Source: Termitomyces sp. T153 (taxonomy: Eukaryota > Basidiomycota > Agaricomycetes > Agaricales > Lyophyllaceae). From it: 64,000 bases of DNA. Within the stretch, counting starts at the first letter, position 1. Every line of letters begins with the position of its first letter. The position numbers were made by a program, and so were the translations under genes. The stretch covers positions 241,164 through 305,163 of the forward strand of contig JACKQL020000063.1 in NCBI GenBank assembly GCA_018296165.2, in the 5' to 3' direction. The notes under the pieces were generated by a model. It searched no databases. It had not been told where the DNA came from and worked only from the letters and a program-made list of their open reading frames with translations. Below, piece after piece: positions 1 to 11,483 of the stretch.

Positions 1-649
1 ACCATGTGGAGTGCAATGGTCCATGCACAAACAGTGAGGTATAAAAGGGGAAGGAATTTGGGGAGGATGGACAAGCAGTCTATGTACCATGGCTTGGATA
101 ATCCCAGGGAGCAGTTGTCTTAGGCCTACAAGTGCTAAGTTGCTTTGGGTCTAATAGTTTAATAATATTAATTGAACCCATTTAATTGTGTGAGAACCAT
201 TCTCAAACTTGCAAATTAATCATATAAAATTATTCATACTATTGCTATATCTAAGTGAGCTTGTGTGTAGCTAAAGCCTCCAAACAACTGTGAATAGAAA
301 GTTTGATCAGTTGATCTAATCATTGACAGCATCAAACTTACTTTCATATCAACACACCAACACCATTAGCATGTGAACTCAATGATGCAATGTGACCACT
401 GATCTCATGTCTGGACAGAAAAGGAAAGGGTTCCCTGGTGCAAAGAATTGCATGACTCCCCACATGCAGTCCAAGCCAAATGGCAGGGCCTAATCAGCCT
501 AGTGATGTCAAGATGTGGGTGGTGGTTTCTGGCACCATGCCAATTGAAGTGTAGGGTTAGGGATCAGGGATGGGAGTTGTGACCCATGCCAGGGTTGAGC
601 AGTTGGCAAGCATTGCTTAGATGTCAAAATGGGTATTAGTAGAGATGGC

Positions 650-863
650 ACATTAACAGCATATAGTATGGGATTTCATAGTGAGGGCTAGTATGAACTC
701 TGAAGGGATCAAACTGGGGTAAAAGTGGCCCTGGGGCATAATGGGCAGGCTTGAAAAGGCTTTGGGCTGGAGTACCTTAGGTAGTGTCCATAAATTGCAC
801 CATGTACATAATGCGGGGGATGACATATGGCTTAGGCCACAATGCTCCCTTGAAAATAATAGG

Positions 864-902
<39 letters not shown>

Positions 903-2480
903 ATATATATATATACAATTATTGACAATATTTATGACATAATTATTCCAAGTGTGCAAAGTGACAGCTGTCTGGCCTATAAGATCTACCCAAATATTTT
1001 CCAGCCTCCTTGTCACTCTATGCTCTTCTCCTTCCTCTTTCTCCTTTGGTACTGGTATCCTGGCTTGCTTGCCCAGAATACAATGGTCACATACCTTTGA
1101 TCATGCCTGCACATGCCATCTGCATGATGGATTAGTAGTTTGCATGTCCTAGTCTGTGATCCCATGACTGGAGGTTGGGTGAGGCATGGACTGCAAAGGC
1201 ATGGTTGCTGAAAAGGTCCAGTGTATAGAGGCTTTGATTTAGGAGAAGAGTCCTAGTGGCAATGAGTTTACCATTATTCTTCTTGATTAAGGTTGCTCCA
1301 ATATTGTCAGATGTGGAGATTCTGATCTGTCATGCTAGTTTGCTCACTGACAATAAGCAGACCATTGATCTAGGGACATGGAGTGCATTTTCAAGTTCCA
1401 AGTAAGAACCTTCTGCAACATAAAAGCATATTGTGCCAGCACCTGTTTCTGCAATAGAAGAGCCTCCTACTCCATGGATAGCTTTCTCAGGGATTGGATT
1501 GATTGTGATGAAGTCAGCAGCATTTGGAGAAATGTGAACAGTTGCTCCCAAATCCAAGCTGAATGGTTTGGGGACTGTCTGGCTCTCACAGAATAGAGCT
1601 GTATACTTGCTCCAGTCAACACTAGCCTTTGGCCCCTCCTTAAGCATGATTCAAACATTGACTTTGAGACTTTCAACTTTGCTCAGTGATGTGGTTGGGA
1701 TCATGTCCAATGCTAGTCCTAAAGACTCTAGTTTCATTGTTGAGTTGCTCTTTGCAGTCTGAGTAGCAAGGTAAGCTGCAACTGTATCTGAGTTACTCTT
1801 CAGAGTGAATGTGCTGCCCATAGTTGGAGTAAAAGTAATTTTTGAAGTTTTTTTCTTTTCCTTCTTCTTCAGGCTTTCATAATGTGCCATGCAAACCTTT
1901 TTTGACTCTGCAATAGTCTTACCTTCCATGGTGCCTCCCTCAAAGATGCACCAGGGAGCAGTGTAGCCAGTAGAAAGGTGTACAGGGCATTTACACACTT
2001 TGCAAGTTGTACATGTGAGGTTACTTCCCCTGAAAAGTTTTGTGGCAGTAGGCAATATGTCTGAGAGTGTGGAACTTGACTTGTCTGCATCTAACAAGGT
2101 CTGTTCTCCCACCAGGAATTTCCTGATCTCTGCTGGTCCATATTTCTTGGCATCCCCTGCTTGTCCCAAATTGCATGAGATGGAAAAACAAGTATGCATG
2201 AAGGACTTGTCAGGTAATGCAGATAGTACAGCAATGGACTTCAGGAGCTCTTTGGTAACTTCTTGAGCATTGAATGCATAGACAATTTTATCAAAGATTG
2301 CATTGACTGTTTTTTAAGAGGTTCAGATAGTGAGCACTTCATGGTTAGGGTTTCTTGAGGAAGTCACACTTGCTTAACTGGGACTATGCCAATGTGTCAA
2401 TCCTTTAAATATTTCCACAGAACTATAGGGTCCTCCTCCTCTGCACAAAGTTTCTGCTCTAAGGGGCAGATTACTGGCTT
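650..2480 (-). pseudogene. Ty1/copia retrotransposon relic (gag-protease-pre-integrase-integrase)
   Basis: Read on the minus strand, the order is that of a copia polyprotein. From about 2480 to 1950 there is gag-like sequence ending in a Cys/His zinc-knuckle-like stretch followed by a lysine-rich tail. At about 1560-1330 lies a retropepsin-like segment in which the catalytic D-S/T-G-A motif reads DLGATVHIS, so the usual Ser is Leu. It is followed by LLSVSKLA. Near 1140 a GAG-pre-integrase motif (WDHRLGHAN) is visible. At about 1080-960 a CxxC and RRLENIWVDL give the start of the integrase. Stops and shifts interrupt it: the gag and protease frames are the same frame separated by one TGA at 1651-1653. 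Reverse transcriptase was not found. It is a dead fungal transposon, not an exogenous virus. Confidence 0.75.
865..914. repeat. (AC)18 microsatellite followed by (AT)n
   Basis: An uninterrupted AC tract runs from 865 to 900, with a short AT-rich tract at about 903-914. It lies inside the integrase part of the copia relic, where on the minus strand it would encode alternating Cys-Val, so it arose or expanded after the element died. Confidence 0.95.
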
Positions 2481-2859
2481 GAGGAAGGAATATGCCAGGC
2501 ACTTATTCAAAGCCTGAGCATGGTAAGCACATGGTTTGTAGGTAGAATGTGGGGCTGATGAGGGGATTGAAGACATAGTGCCATAGCTGGACCAATCAGA
2601 GTTCTAGCTTCATAGCATAAGCTCATTCCATGTATTTACTGTTATCTTTTTCCAGGACATGCCCTGATCAAGACAAAGTGATTTTCTCTACTGAGAGTAC
2701 AGTCAGGTTGCTTGAGTTTTCCATGAGTCACATTTTGGCAATTCTGGTGGCAGTTGGTAGTGCAGGGGTCTCTGGTGAGTTGTCAGTCACAGGGGCCATA
2801 GGAATTGCAGTCTAGACATATACAGGAGAGATAAAGAGATTTCAAGAGTACACAATGCT

Positions 2860-3418
2860 TGTCAGGGGATGTCCCATTCCTCCTCTGTCCTGTTCTCCCT
2901 CCTTATGGTTTTCCTTTATTCTCTTTTGCTTTCCCTATCTGCTGGTCCCAGTTTTAGCCCTCAGGCTGCACCAGTTCTCTGTCCATAATTCCAACAAGTG
3001 TTGCCCCCTCCACATGGCCTCTCACCAGACCCCTGGATTGTTTCTTGCATTCCTGGCCTACCACTCATTGTAGGCCTCCCATCTTTGGACTACAGGTACT
3101 TTTGACTAAGGGCTATCTTTTGGTTATATTTGTACATGGTCACAAGCTGGGAGTTCAGAGATCAAGGCCACTTACAATGGATTTTTGCTTTTTGATCAGA
3201 CCCTGGATTTGGTTGTTGCTGGGTGTTTTTTTTTCAGAAGCTCTAGAGTAAATTTTCCAAACACTGGCATTGGGGATCCCTAGACTTGTTCTCTTTGGAT
3301 CTCCCTCTGCCAGGTGAGTAGCTAGAACTCTAGAACTTCTTGTAGATACTGAATAGACTTTGGATCTCCCTCTGCCAGTTGTGTGATTGAGCCGCAGCCT
3401 CCAGAGATTGCCCTTACA
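2860..3418 (+). mobile_element. Solo gypsy-type LTR with ATGCT target duplication
   Basis: The segment starts TGTCAGGGG and ends CCCTTACA, matching the termini of the LTRs at 43,629-44,039 and 49,496-49,906 in reverse complement. It is flanked on both sides by ATGCT (2855-2859 and 3419-3423), a 5-bp target-site duplication. No internal coding region remains, so this is a solo LTR from recombination between the two LTRs of a former full element. At 559 bp it is longer than the 411-bp LTRs of the nested copy, mainly because of extra sequence near its start. Confidence 0.9.
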
Positions 3419-3566
3419 ATGCTCATGTAGATTAGATCAGAGTATATCAGGTAATCAGCATAGCAAAGACAAGTGAGTGGTCATCACTCACAGAATTTTA
3501 AGCTATAGGATTTGTTCCTTCAAAATTCAAAGCAGAAATAACCCACAACCTGTTAGAAGTCAAATC

Positions 3567-3735
3567 CTAACAATTGCACAATGTAAGTAAATCCTCAGTG
3601 ATCTTGTGCAATCAACTCTATTGTGCATACCTAACAATTGCACAATGTAAGTAAATCTACAGTCTATTGTAAGTATTGTCCAAGGCATGTAAGTAACATA
3701 TCAACTCACCCTCAGTGATCTTGTGCAATCAATGG
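3567..3735. repeat. Interspersed direct repeats
   Basis: A unit beginning cctaacaattgcacaatgta occurs at about 3567 and again at about 3630. A second unit, ctcagtgatcttgtgcaatc, occurs at about 3594 and 3711. A related sequence recurs near 38,140-38,240. Probably fragments of another repeat family; no coding potential is seen. Confidence 0.6.
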
Positions 3736-4344
3736 AGGGTGTCTATTATCAGTGAGTGGTGTATATGTATCTTCTGTCCTTTGTCTCTTTGTTAATAGAC
3801 AAAGAAACTGGCTCTAAGCTTGGCCCTGACTTGTCCCTGACCACTATTGTATTCTCCATATCAACAATCAACACTTATGGTGGTCTTGCATGTTAGATCA
3901 TAATAGATCTGATGTCCCTTTTATGTTTATTTGGGATGTGAATTTCAAAATCAACAAGTTCCTGAAAGGCACAATCTATGGTGTATCATATTCACAGTCA
4001 GTGAAGTTTAACTGAAGTTAATATCTTTACTCTGGTCATCAACTGTGTGCTGATGTATGCTTATCTAGTCATGAGTTGCTGAGTTTCTGTGGTGACTACA
4101 ACTGCTGATGGGATCAAGAGCTTCTAATTGACATTAAATTTGCAGAGGAGGGGAACAGAGAGAATCTCATCTTCCAATCTTGAGAATATGAGTGTTTGAG
4201 GGCCTTGAGACATGGATAGTTCACAGAGATAAAGGGCAAGTGGACTGAACAAAGAAAATAATTGATACAAATATATTGGCATGACATGCCAGGTCACATG
4301 ACCATTTTAAACTCCAAATATCTCTGTGCAGGGTCTGAATTCAA

Positions 4345-4490
4345 CAAAATGAGGTTGGGACTGAATCTGAACATTAAATTAGAATATCAAAGACCTAACC
4401 AAACAAAGTGGGGTTGTGTCTGGATCTGAACATTGAATTAGAAGATCAAAAATCTAATCAAACAAAGTGAAGTTAGTTGGGTCTGGGTTT
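4345..4490. repeat. Imperfect tandem repeat, about 65 bp unit
   Basis: Two to two-and-a-half copies share the elements tctgaacattgaattagaag, atcaaagacctaa and caaacaaagtg, with scattered transitions between copies. It lies at the edge of the CpG-depleted block. Function unknown. Confidence 0.55.
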
Positions 4491-4724
4491 TAACAAGACA
4501 GGTCCATGCTGAAGGCACAGTCTGTAGCTTGTTTCTATATAATGGGAAAAAGCATGGGCACTGTTCTCTATAGAGTGGGACAACAGGTGGGAAGTCTGGC
4601 TGTTGACCTAAGATTTGTCAGGCATCAAAATGACTCCAGTGAAACTTGCCGATGGAGAGATTGGGTCTTTTCAGGGTCCTGTTCTGCATGTCTAAATTTG
4701 GATAGAATGATTTTGGTTTAGTCT

Positions 4725-5841
4725 GAACGTTCAACACACAGAAAAATCCGGTATACGACATTGTCAACGCGTTTGATAGATGCAACTTTATCAGTGTCCG
4801 AAGGCATCGTGAAAGAAGCCCAGTCAGTGGAGGACTTGTACCAATGGAGAACATGAGATTCTCCTCCACACCGGCGGTATGTAGGCCGTATAGTTTCAAC
4901 ATTCAAGACACTCCGTAACCTTGACATAACCATAAACTTTGAAAGCGTTACGGCAGCTGTACAACAAAATAAGAAAAGAGAAGAAAAGTCTTTTGCGGCC
5001 GGTCACAAATGACCGGCCCGGCGTATTCCGCTTGAATTTACATCCGATCATAGGTCCACTTGCGACGTGCATCGCTGATGTGGGCCTGACAATTACCAGT
5101 TGTAGTAAGGAGGCCCAAGGTATGTATGTCAGGGGATGATTTCGATGACTCGATTCAGGCGGGAAAATTTCTGACACATCCAAGAAACCTATTATGAGAT
5201 TCCTTGTCAACGTACAGCTGTTGTGTGCGACTCGATCGGTTGCCGATCTCTAAAACACGAGATGCGATTCCCAGACACTTGTGCACATAGGAGCTTGATG
5301 ATTCCCGAAGGCAAAGGAACAAGCATAAGCACACGAGCATATTGGGAAGGCCTTGACAACAGCGCCGGTTGATTTGTAGTACGGCAGAAGGGAAGAAATG
5401 CGGAGTTTGGTGAGTAAAGTTATCAATGCAATAAAGTATGTAAACTTGTGGTATGCAACCGGTCGACCCAAAGAAAGGGGAGAAGGTGAACAAAAAGGAT
5501 GGCACCCGGATGAACAGAACAAACGAGTAATAATATCGGCAAAGATCAGGCAGAGGGCAGTAAAGGATATACTACGTGGTTTATCGATAGTGACTCGTGG
5601 ACGAAAGTTCGAGAAGGAGTGCATTTGAATACCAAGTGTGATGGAATGAGCGTGTGGGGGTATAACGCAATACAAAGCAAAGATAAATAGATAGATAACG
5701 AAGAAGCCCCCAGTGCCAAACCAAGTCTAGTCCAATTTGATTTCTATTCTAAGTCCGTTTCCAGTCCGTTTTATATTACACCTGCGAGATAAGAAAAGAA
5801 GAGAAAAGAAAAATAAAATAAAAACGAGCCATGAAGCGCCA
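4725..5841. other. Gene-free stretch
   Basis: CpG-containing host DNA between the transposon block and the 3' end of the adenylation-domain gene. The short open frames on both strands show no recognisable domain or splice structure. The A-rich segment 5780-5825 lies just downstream of the adenylation gene stop (5842) and may hold its polyadenylation region. Confidence 0.5.
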
Positions 5842-7847
5842 TCATGCCAAATCCACAGATACCATCTTGAGCGGCTCCTCTAGAACAAACTGTGAGTCGA
5901 TTGGGTGTGGGATCATTTGACACGGAACTACGGTTGGTTTTGGAGGCTCCGTGGTCAGCTCCATGATCTCATGTTTCGTGGACCTTGTCTCGCTAGCTTC
6001 GGGTTCACCCTTAGAAGCGCGCTCTACAATCGCATGGAGCTCGCGCTTGTCAACTTTACCGTTCCGCGTCATGGGAAACTCTTCTAGGGCCATAAAATGG
6101 TCAAGAGTAGGCACGGCGTATGAGGGTTGTGAACGGGCGGTGCCTGCGCGAACAGCAGAGAGGGATACGTTTGCCGGTGTGACGAAGCCCCAGAGGGCGT
6201 TGTTGATGAGAAGTGCAACGGCATTATGGACTGGTGGGTGTGTCTTGCAAAGGAAAGTGAGAAAATGCCCAAAACAAATTAGGACAGAAGAACCTACGCG
6301 CATGGCCATTGCAACACCATCGAGCTCAACACGGAACCCTTTCACTTTAACCTGGTCATCAGCACGGCCCATGTGCTCCAACTGCCCGTCCTTTCGCCAA
6401 CGACCGAGGTCGCCGGTGTTGAACATCATAGGTCTAGCCCATTCACCGTTCTGCTTTTTTGCCCACTGATCTCCTGATTCCGCATCGTCTGACGAAGGAC
6501 CGCCAACAAATGGATCAGGCCGCCAGCGTTCGCGTGTCTTCTCTTCCATATTGAGGTAACCTCCGCTTACACCGACACCACCCACCCACATGCACCCTAC
6601 ACCTCCGATCGGAGCCGGTTTTGTGCTCATAGGGTCTCTGGAGAGGATATAGACGTTAGTGTTGGGGATGGGTGACCCGATGGCAAGAGGAGAGCCGGGA
6701 GTGTGCGGAGGGGTTACGGTATTGCATATGGAGATTTCGGTAGGACCACAGCAATTGTAAAACGCAGTGTGACGTGCCCATCTGTCTGCCAGTGCTAAAC
6801 CAAGTGTTAATTCCTTTCTCTGCCTGGAAGCCAAAAAGACCACGCACATTGTGGACATGGCTCGCCTCCCACGATCACACTCTGCAACAAAGGATAGTCT
6901 GCTGGATCGTGAACACTGAGGATGCTCGGGGTTGCAATTACGACATTGACGGTACGCATCAGAGCTTTCCATTCCCGCGAAGTGTTCCCGCGCAGGCAAA
7001 GCGTGGCCCCGTTGTACAAAGCACCTAGAATCTCCCAAGCACCCATGTCAAACGCTATATTGAGGAGCTGCGCCACGCGAAGGCCGGGCGCCATCCCGAC
7101 GTTTCCTGGTGAACCGGAAAGAACTAGGGGTTGTCAGTAGAAGCAGCGGATGTTGGACAGCCGGGCACACCATTAGCAATGCCGCGATGCCGGACGTCAA
7201 CACCCTTGGGGCGACCTTGTATAAAGCTTATTCTTAATTGGATAAGGTTTAGCAAAAAAACACGCACCAGTAGTTCCAGAAGTGTAGATGCAATACGCGC
7301 CATCTGCAGGCCCACTCAGATCTTCCACCTTCCCGCCTTCGGGCCGTGCAGCCGCCCCTCTTTCCATCTCGGTCTCGATACTCAGCACGGGAACCCGTCC
7401 GCTCGGTACTCTGTGCAAGTACTCCGCCATGGACAGCACGACGCTGGGGTTCGCGTCCCCAATGATAAACCCGAGCGTTTCGTCCGTGATAGTCTGGGCA
7501 TCAAGAGGTACGTATTGTGCACCAGCCTTGAGTGTGCCGAGGATGGCCGCAACAAAAGCTACTGAACGCCTTGCGAGGATACACACGCGAGTGCCGGGAA
7601 CGATAGGCGCTGGGAGCGCTCGAAGGATATGCGCGAGTTGATCGGAGACCTGGTCGAGTTCGCCATATGTAATCGACTCGTCGTAAAGGGCACAGCGGTG
7701 TTCAACAGCGATGGCGTCTGGTCGGGTTGCAGCGTGTTGCTGGAAAGCGTGGTGAACGACCGGAGTAGAGACGGCGCGTGAGGGTCCAAGGCCATATTGA
7801 TAAAAAAGAGCGCGGTCGGTGGAGGAGAAGTTGTCGAGGGGAGGCAT
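5842..7847 (-). CDS. NRPS-like adenylation-domain (acyl-/aminoacyl-AMP-forming) enzyme
   Basis: Five exons joined by consensus splice sites (7847-7268, 7215-7171, 7123-6848, 6794-6298, 6243-5842) give 599 residues, and every junction keeps frame. The protein belongs to the ANL superfamily, which activates a carboxylic acid with ATP. Core motifs appear in order: A3 (YTSGTTGRPKGVDVRHRG, across intron 1), A5 (NCCGPTEIS, across intron 3), A7/A8 (FNTGDLGRW, then GRADDQVKVKGFRVELDGV) and A10 (PMTRNGKVDKREL). The A10 lysine needed for catalysis is present. After A10 only about 55 residues follow, with no carrier, reductase or thioesterase domain, so it is a stand-alone adenylating enzyme. The substrate cannot be read from sequence. 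The start gives a natural N terminus ahead of the A1/A2 region. No biosynthetic partner genes lie next to it. Confidence 0.88.
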
Positions 7848-9594
7848 GGTAAGGAAGAGGGAAAGGAGCGTTTGGGAAATTGTTCAGGAGAGAACGAGGA
7901 CAAGTATATCAAAATCTTTGCCGGCAAGCCGTTCGCAACAGGCACCTGATATGCCGCCAGGGCAGCCAGGGTCGAGAAATCCAGATGTATTCACTCCAAA
8001 TGCGGAAATCTCGACGCCCCGAGGTACGCCAAGCTTTTGATCCTCGACACGACGTGTAGCTTGAACTTTACAACCTCCTGGTCGGTGAGCACCGGTGAGC
8101 GGAAATCCAGCCGGCTAGCGACTAGAATCCAACTTGATGAACAATCCATACAAACATGTGCCATTACTTTCGCCGACCCAGGACTCTTATCCCCGCTCAC
8201 ACCAGATATTCCATAGTATACTTCGCTGTGACCTCATTGACAGAGTTATGGCCAACCCTCTGGGCAAAGGCAGCAGTGTGAAGAACAAGTCCAAACTGTT
8301 GGCCGCGGTTCCAAAAGCAACTGAGGAGTCTTAACATAGCGCAATCGATACCACGTGCAACACGTTGCTTTCACACACATCCTACATGTAGTAATCACAG
8401 TCACGGTTTCTAGATGTGCAATGTGCACTGTCAGATAACACACAAGGGAAAACCATTCTAGCTAGACCAAGCTGTCATCTCTCCAGCACCCTAATGCCCC
8501 TGCACATTTCCATGCCAGATTCATATAGGACACCTTCCCATGATAAGTATCGATCATTGGTCAGTATTCTTCCTGATCGCTATTAGCTCACAATATAGTT
8601 TCTGATAGTACAAAGTATCACGGTATGATGGTACTAAGCATTATGGTATGTGGTTACTGAAAAAAGATGGTTTTAGTCACAACTCTTCGTCGTGGGAGCC
8701 TGCGGTTGACTACGGTTAAAACTCAAAACGAAGCGAAGAGGCTGTTTGTTTGTCAAAATACCGGCGAAGGACACCGATGTCGATCTTATCTCGAGGCACA
8801 GGATCGAAATGGCTAGAGAGAGAGAAAATTGCATCAAGTTCAAGCTTGACAGCAAATATGGACACCACAACTCCTTCCCTGGACTTCATTGAAACTTTTA
8901 TTATTGCGCATAATATATCCGCCTGCACCGGCTTGAAGAAGATATCTGTCTGTCATTATCGTTAGCGGGAGATCGTACCGCGGTTCTTGTTGGGCAACAT
9001 GTTGGGCGCGCATCATTCCTACTACGTATACATAGTCGCGCGGGAGGATATTAGCGAGGTTACGTTGAGAATATATTGGCCATATAGAATGAACGAGACG
9101 ATATATGTACTCGGAACATTCAACCGCCGAATTCTTCAGTCGGTCAAACAACGCCGTGCTTCCGTGTTCTCCATTACGCACTGGCTCAATACCCTCAATA
9201 CGACATCGTGACAGATGGCATTCTTCGAAGCAGCGTCGGTCGGAATAGTTTTTCTATTCAAATATTGACAGTAGACAGAGTCAAGTCTGTCATGGACCGG
9301 AAATGCAACCGCGGATAACAGCTCCAACTGGCTGGCCGACGGCAGCATCATGAGACATGATATGTGGCAGCCTATTGACACCCATGAGCTCTTAATGTAA
9401 AGATAGACATCGAGGAATGAAACCCTTACAGAGCATAATCCAACAATTCTTCATTGAGATCTGTTTGTATTACAGCCTGATAAGGCATGAAAAGAGCGAC
9501 AAGTGTTTGTATGGAGTGAATTGAATAAATAATCCCTTGAGAGAAACGAAGTAAAGGTCGTAATATATCTTTACTTGATCGTGACGTAACGAAA
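7848..9594. other. Gene-free stretch
   Basis: About 1.7 kb between the start of the adenylation gene and the 3' end of the sugar transporter. The first few hundred bases must hold the adenylation gene promoter. Open frames on both strands here are short, mutually overlapping and without recognisable domains; I see no supportable gene. Confidence 0.5.
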
Positions 9595-10789
9595 TCAGGG
9601 GGAAGACTTTTCCTTTTCTTGCACAAGAGGCGACTGAGCCTCGATGTCTTTCAACGGTTGAGGCGAAGGAGGAGCAGCGGTTTCTCGAGCCTTGACATAC
9701 GTGTAGAGAAGCGTCCCAGTAAGAATCGTAACAACTGAAGCAGCACGTTGACTAGGCAAAGGGTAGAACCTATCATTAGCCACATGCGCCTGAAGCTCGA
9801 TCATGATCGTAACTTACGTCGTAAAGACGTCCCCAAAGATCTTGACACCCAGGAAGACCTGGAGACCAGATCGGGCAGCCTAAACGAACGTATCCCCAAT
9901 GTTAGTAGCGGCCACTACATACGGGGGGTAAAAGAACGCGATCTTACGCTAGAGAACATATGGGTGACTGGGCTAGTGACTTTGACGCTCAGAATCCCGG
10001 CGATGCTGATGAGGAAGCCGAACACCCCGGTCACAAGGTTGCCCCACAAGAAGACCGACCAATCCCAGCTACCGCTGTTAATCATTCCATAGAACTCGAA
10101 GACCTCGCCCTTGAGAAAGGCTAGACCACCTAGGAGGACAGCGGCACCAAGGTTGGACCAATACGAAAGCATGGTGCTGCTTCCGCCAACATGAGGGAGC
10201 GATGTCTTGACGAGGACCGCATGGACGGCGATGGCCAATGAAGAAAGGAAGCCATAAAAGAGGCCCAATGGAGCTGGGATAGCTTTAGCTGGAAGCCCCT
10301 CGGAGAAGGAGATACCGAGGAAGAAACCGATAGTTACAACGGCAGCACAACCTACGACGGCCACTGACGGACGCGTCATGGTGGAAACAGCAACGACAGT
10401 AATGGTCAGGGGCAAGACGAGGCCACGGGCAATCTGGTAGAAAGCAGCTTCGACATCACGCAAGCAGAGTGCGTTGAAGATGAATCCAGAGGCATCGACG
10501 AGAATCAATGGTGCGAGCTTATACGCTGTCGTCTTATCGAAGGTGGGAATCTTGACGTGTGTCGTGAAAAGGGACGTGAAATTGAGAAGAAGAACCGTCA
10601 TGACCGATTGGAAAAACATGAAGAGAGTGGGAAGGTTGGGCGTCGAATTCAGGACCGCCTTGTTGACGAAGACCATCTGTAGCGATCCATATTGGACTCA
10701 GGACTCCGCAAGAAGAAAATGATTCTCACCACAAGAGCGGCCACCATGTAGAACGCAATAACACCGACGACCTGAGCAGATATAGCCAT
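9595..10789 (-). CDS. Nucleotide-sugar transporter, TPT/SLC35C-like (possibly GDP-fucose type)
   Basis: Exons 10789-10730, 10676-9948, 9879-9818 and 9751-9595 join in frame to 335 residues, the usual size for this family. Members are Golgi or ER antiporters with about ten membrane helices that exchange cytosolic nucleotide sugar for luminal nucleoside monophosphate. Seen here: FVNKAVLNS near the N terminus in the first helical hairpin, the segment AAFYQIARGLVLPLTI, a run of hydrophobic helices with short loops, and a charged C-terminal tail (KDIEAQSPLVQEKEKSSP). The FYQ-ARGLVLP segment resembles the GDP-fucose transporter branch, but substrate calls by motif alone are weak. The chosen start is the first Met of exon 1; an extra upstream exon contributing a cytosolic N terminus is possible around 10,840-10,870. 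Confidence 0.85.
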
Positions 10790-11483
10790 GACTGATTTCA
10801 CAGTGAGGACAGTGAGGGGAATCAAAATATGGGAGAAACTTGCCTTAACGCTGTTCGAGGCGATCTGAAGAAATCAGAGAATCAGCGAAGTCGACACAAG
10901 GAGATCCGTTGTGTGTACAACAAAATAATGCCAAGCTGGTACATAAGGCCGGCTTGCAAGGCACCATCTTGGGCTCGGACTGGTCCGGACCGAACACGTG
11001 TGTACAGCGTGCGCGACTTCACGACTTCATGTGGTCAATGCAATAGCATGTAGCTGTACGTACTTATCTTGCCGGCAATAGGTAAATATCATCGTATGAA
11101 CTTGATGCGATGCCGTTCTAGAGATGAGCTTGTCTCGATTATGTAGAAGAAGCGCCCAAACTTGATATAAGCGCCTAACGTACATGTACATTCGCGATCA
11201 TCCGTCATTTTCGGTGTGATCAGAATTTTAGTCCACAATTACAATTGGACAGGGTCGTCGACAGCCCTTATGAGACTCAATGGACAAGCAATGATTAATG
11301 ACGGGTCGAGCGGCAACAAAGAACCCGTTATCTGCGCAGAAGATGGTTCGACGAAGATCACGTATGAGAATGCATCCATTAAGAGACATATGAGAGCGAT
11401 GTACACCGTGTAAACCTATAATGAAGAAAGAGACCGAAAAAAGAGGAAAACTATAGAGGTTGGCACACCGTGTACAACCTGTA
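10790..11483. other. Intergenic region
   Basis: About 0.7 kb between the transporter start and the 3' end of the kinase gene. It must contain the transporter promoter and the kinase terminator. No conserved ORF or RNA gene was recognised. Confidence 0.5.

Larger units (their letters stand above)
1..4725. other. CpG-depleted transposon debris block
   Basis: CG dinucleotides are almost absent from the window start to about 4.7 kb and become common immediately afterwards. The block holds a copia relic, a solo LTR, an (AC)n tract and several imperfect direct repeats. Beyond those I see no host gene. Segments 1-650 and 3430-4700 are unassigned repeat-like DNA. The TG/CA richness fits old methylated transposon DNA, but methylation is an inference. 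Confidence 0.75.

Noticed and set aside
741..1100. Plus-strand 119-residue ORF across the AC tract
   Set aside because: Its middle is a His-Thr run translated from the microsatellite, and the opposite strand carries clear copia integrase motifs.
8840..9181. Minus-strand 113-residue ORF between the adenylation gene and the transporter
   Set aside because: No recognisable domain, no splice partners, and overlapped by open frames on the other strand; not supportable as a gene.
5842..10789. Secondary-metabolite cluster built on the adenylation gene
   Set aside because: The neighbours are a nucleotide-sugar transporter and a mitotic-type kinase; no oxidoreductase, methyltransferase, P450 or carrier protein is present, so no cluster is supported.
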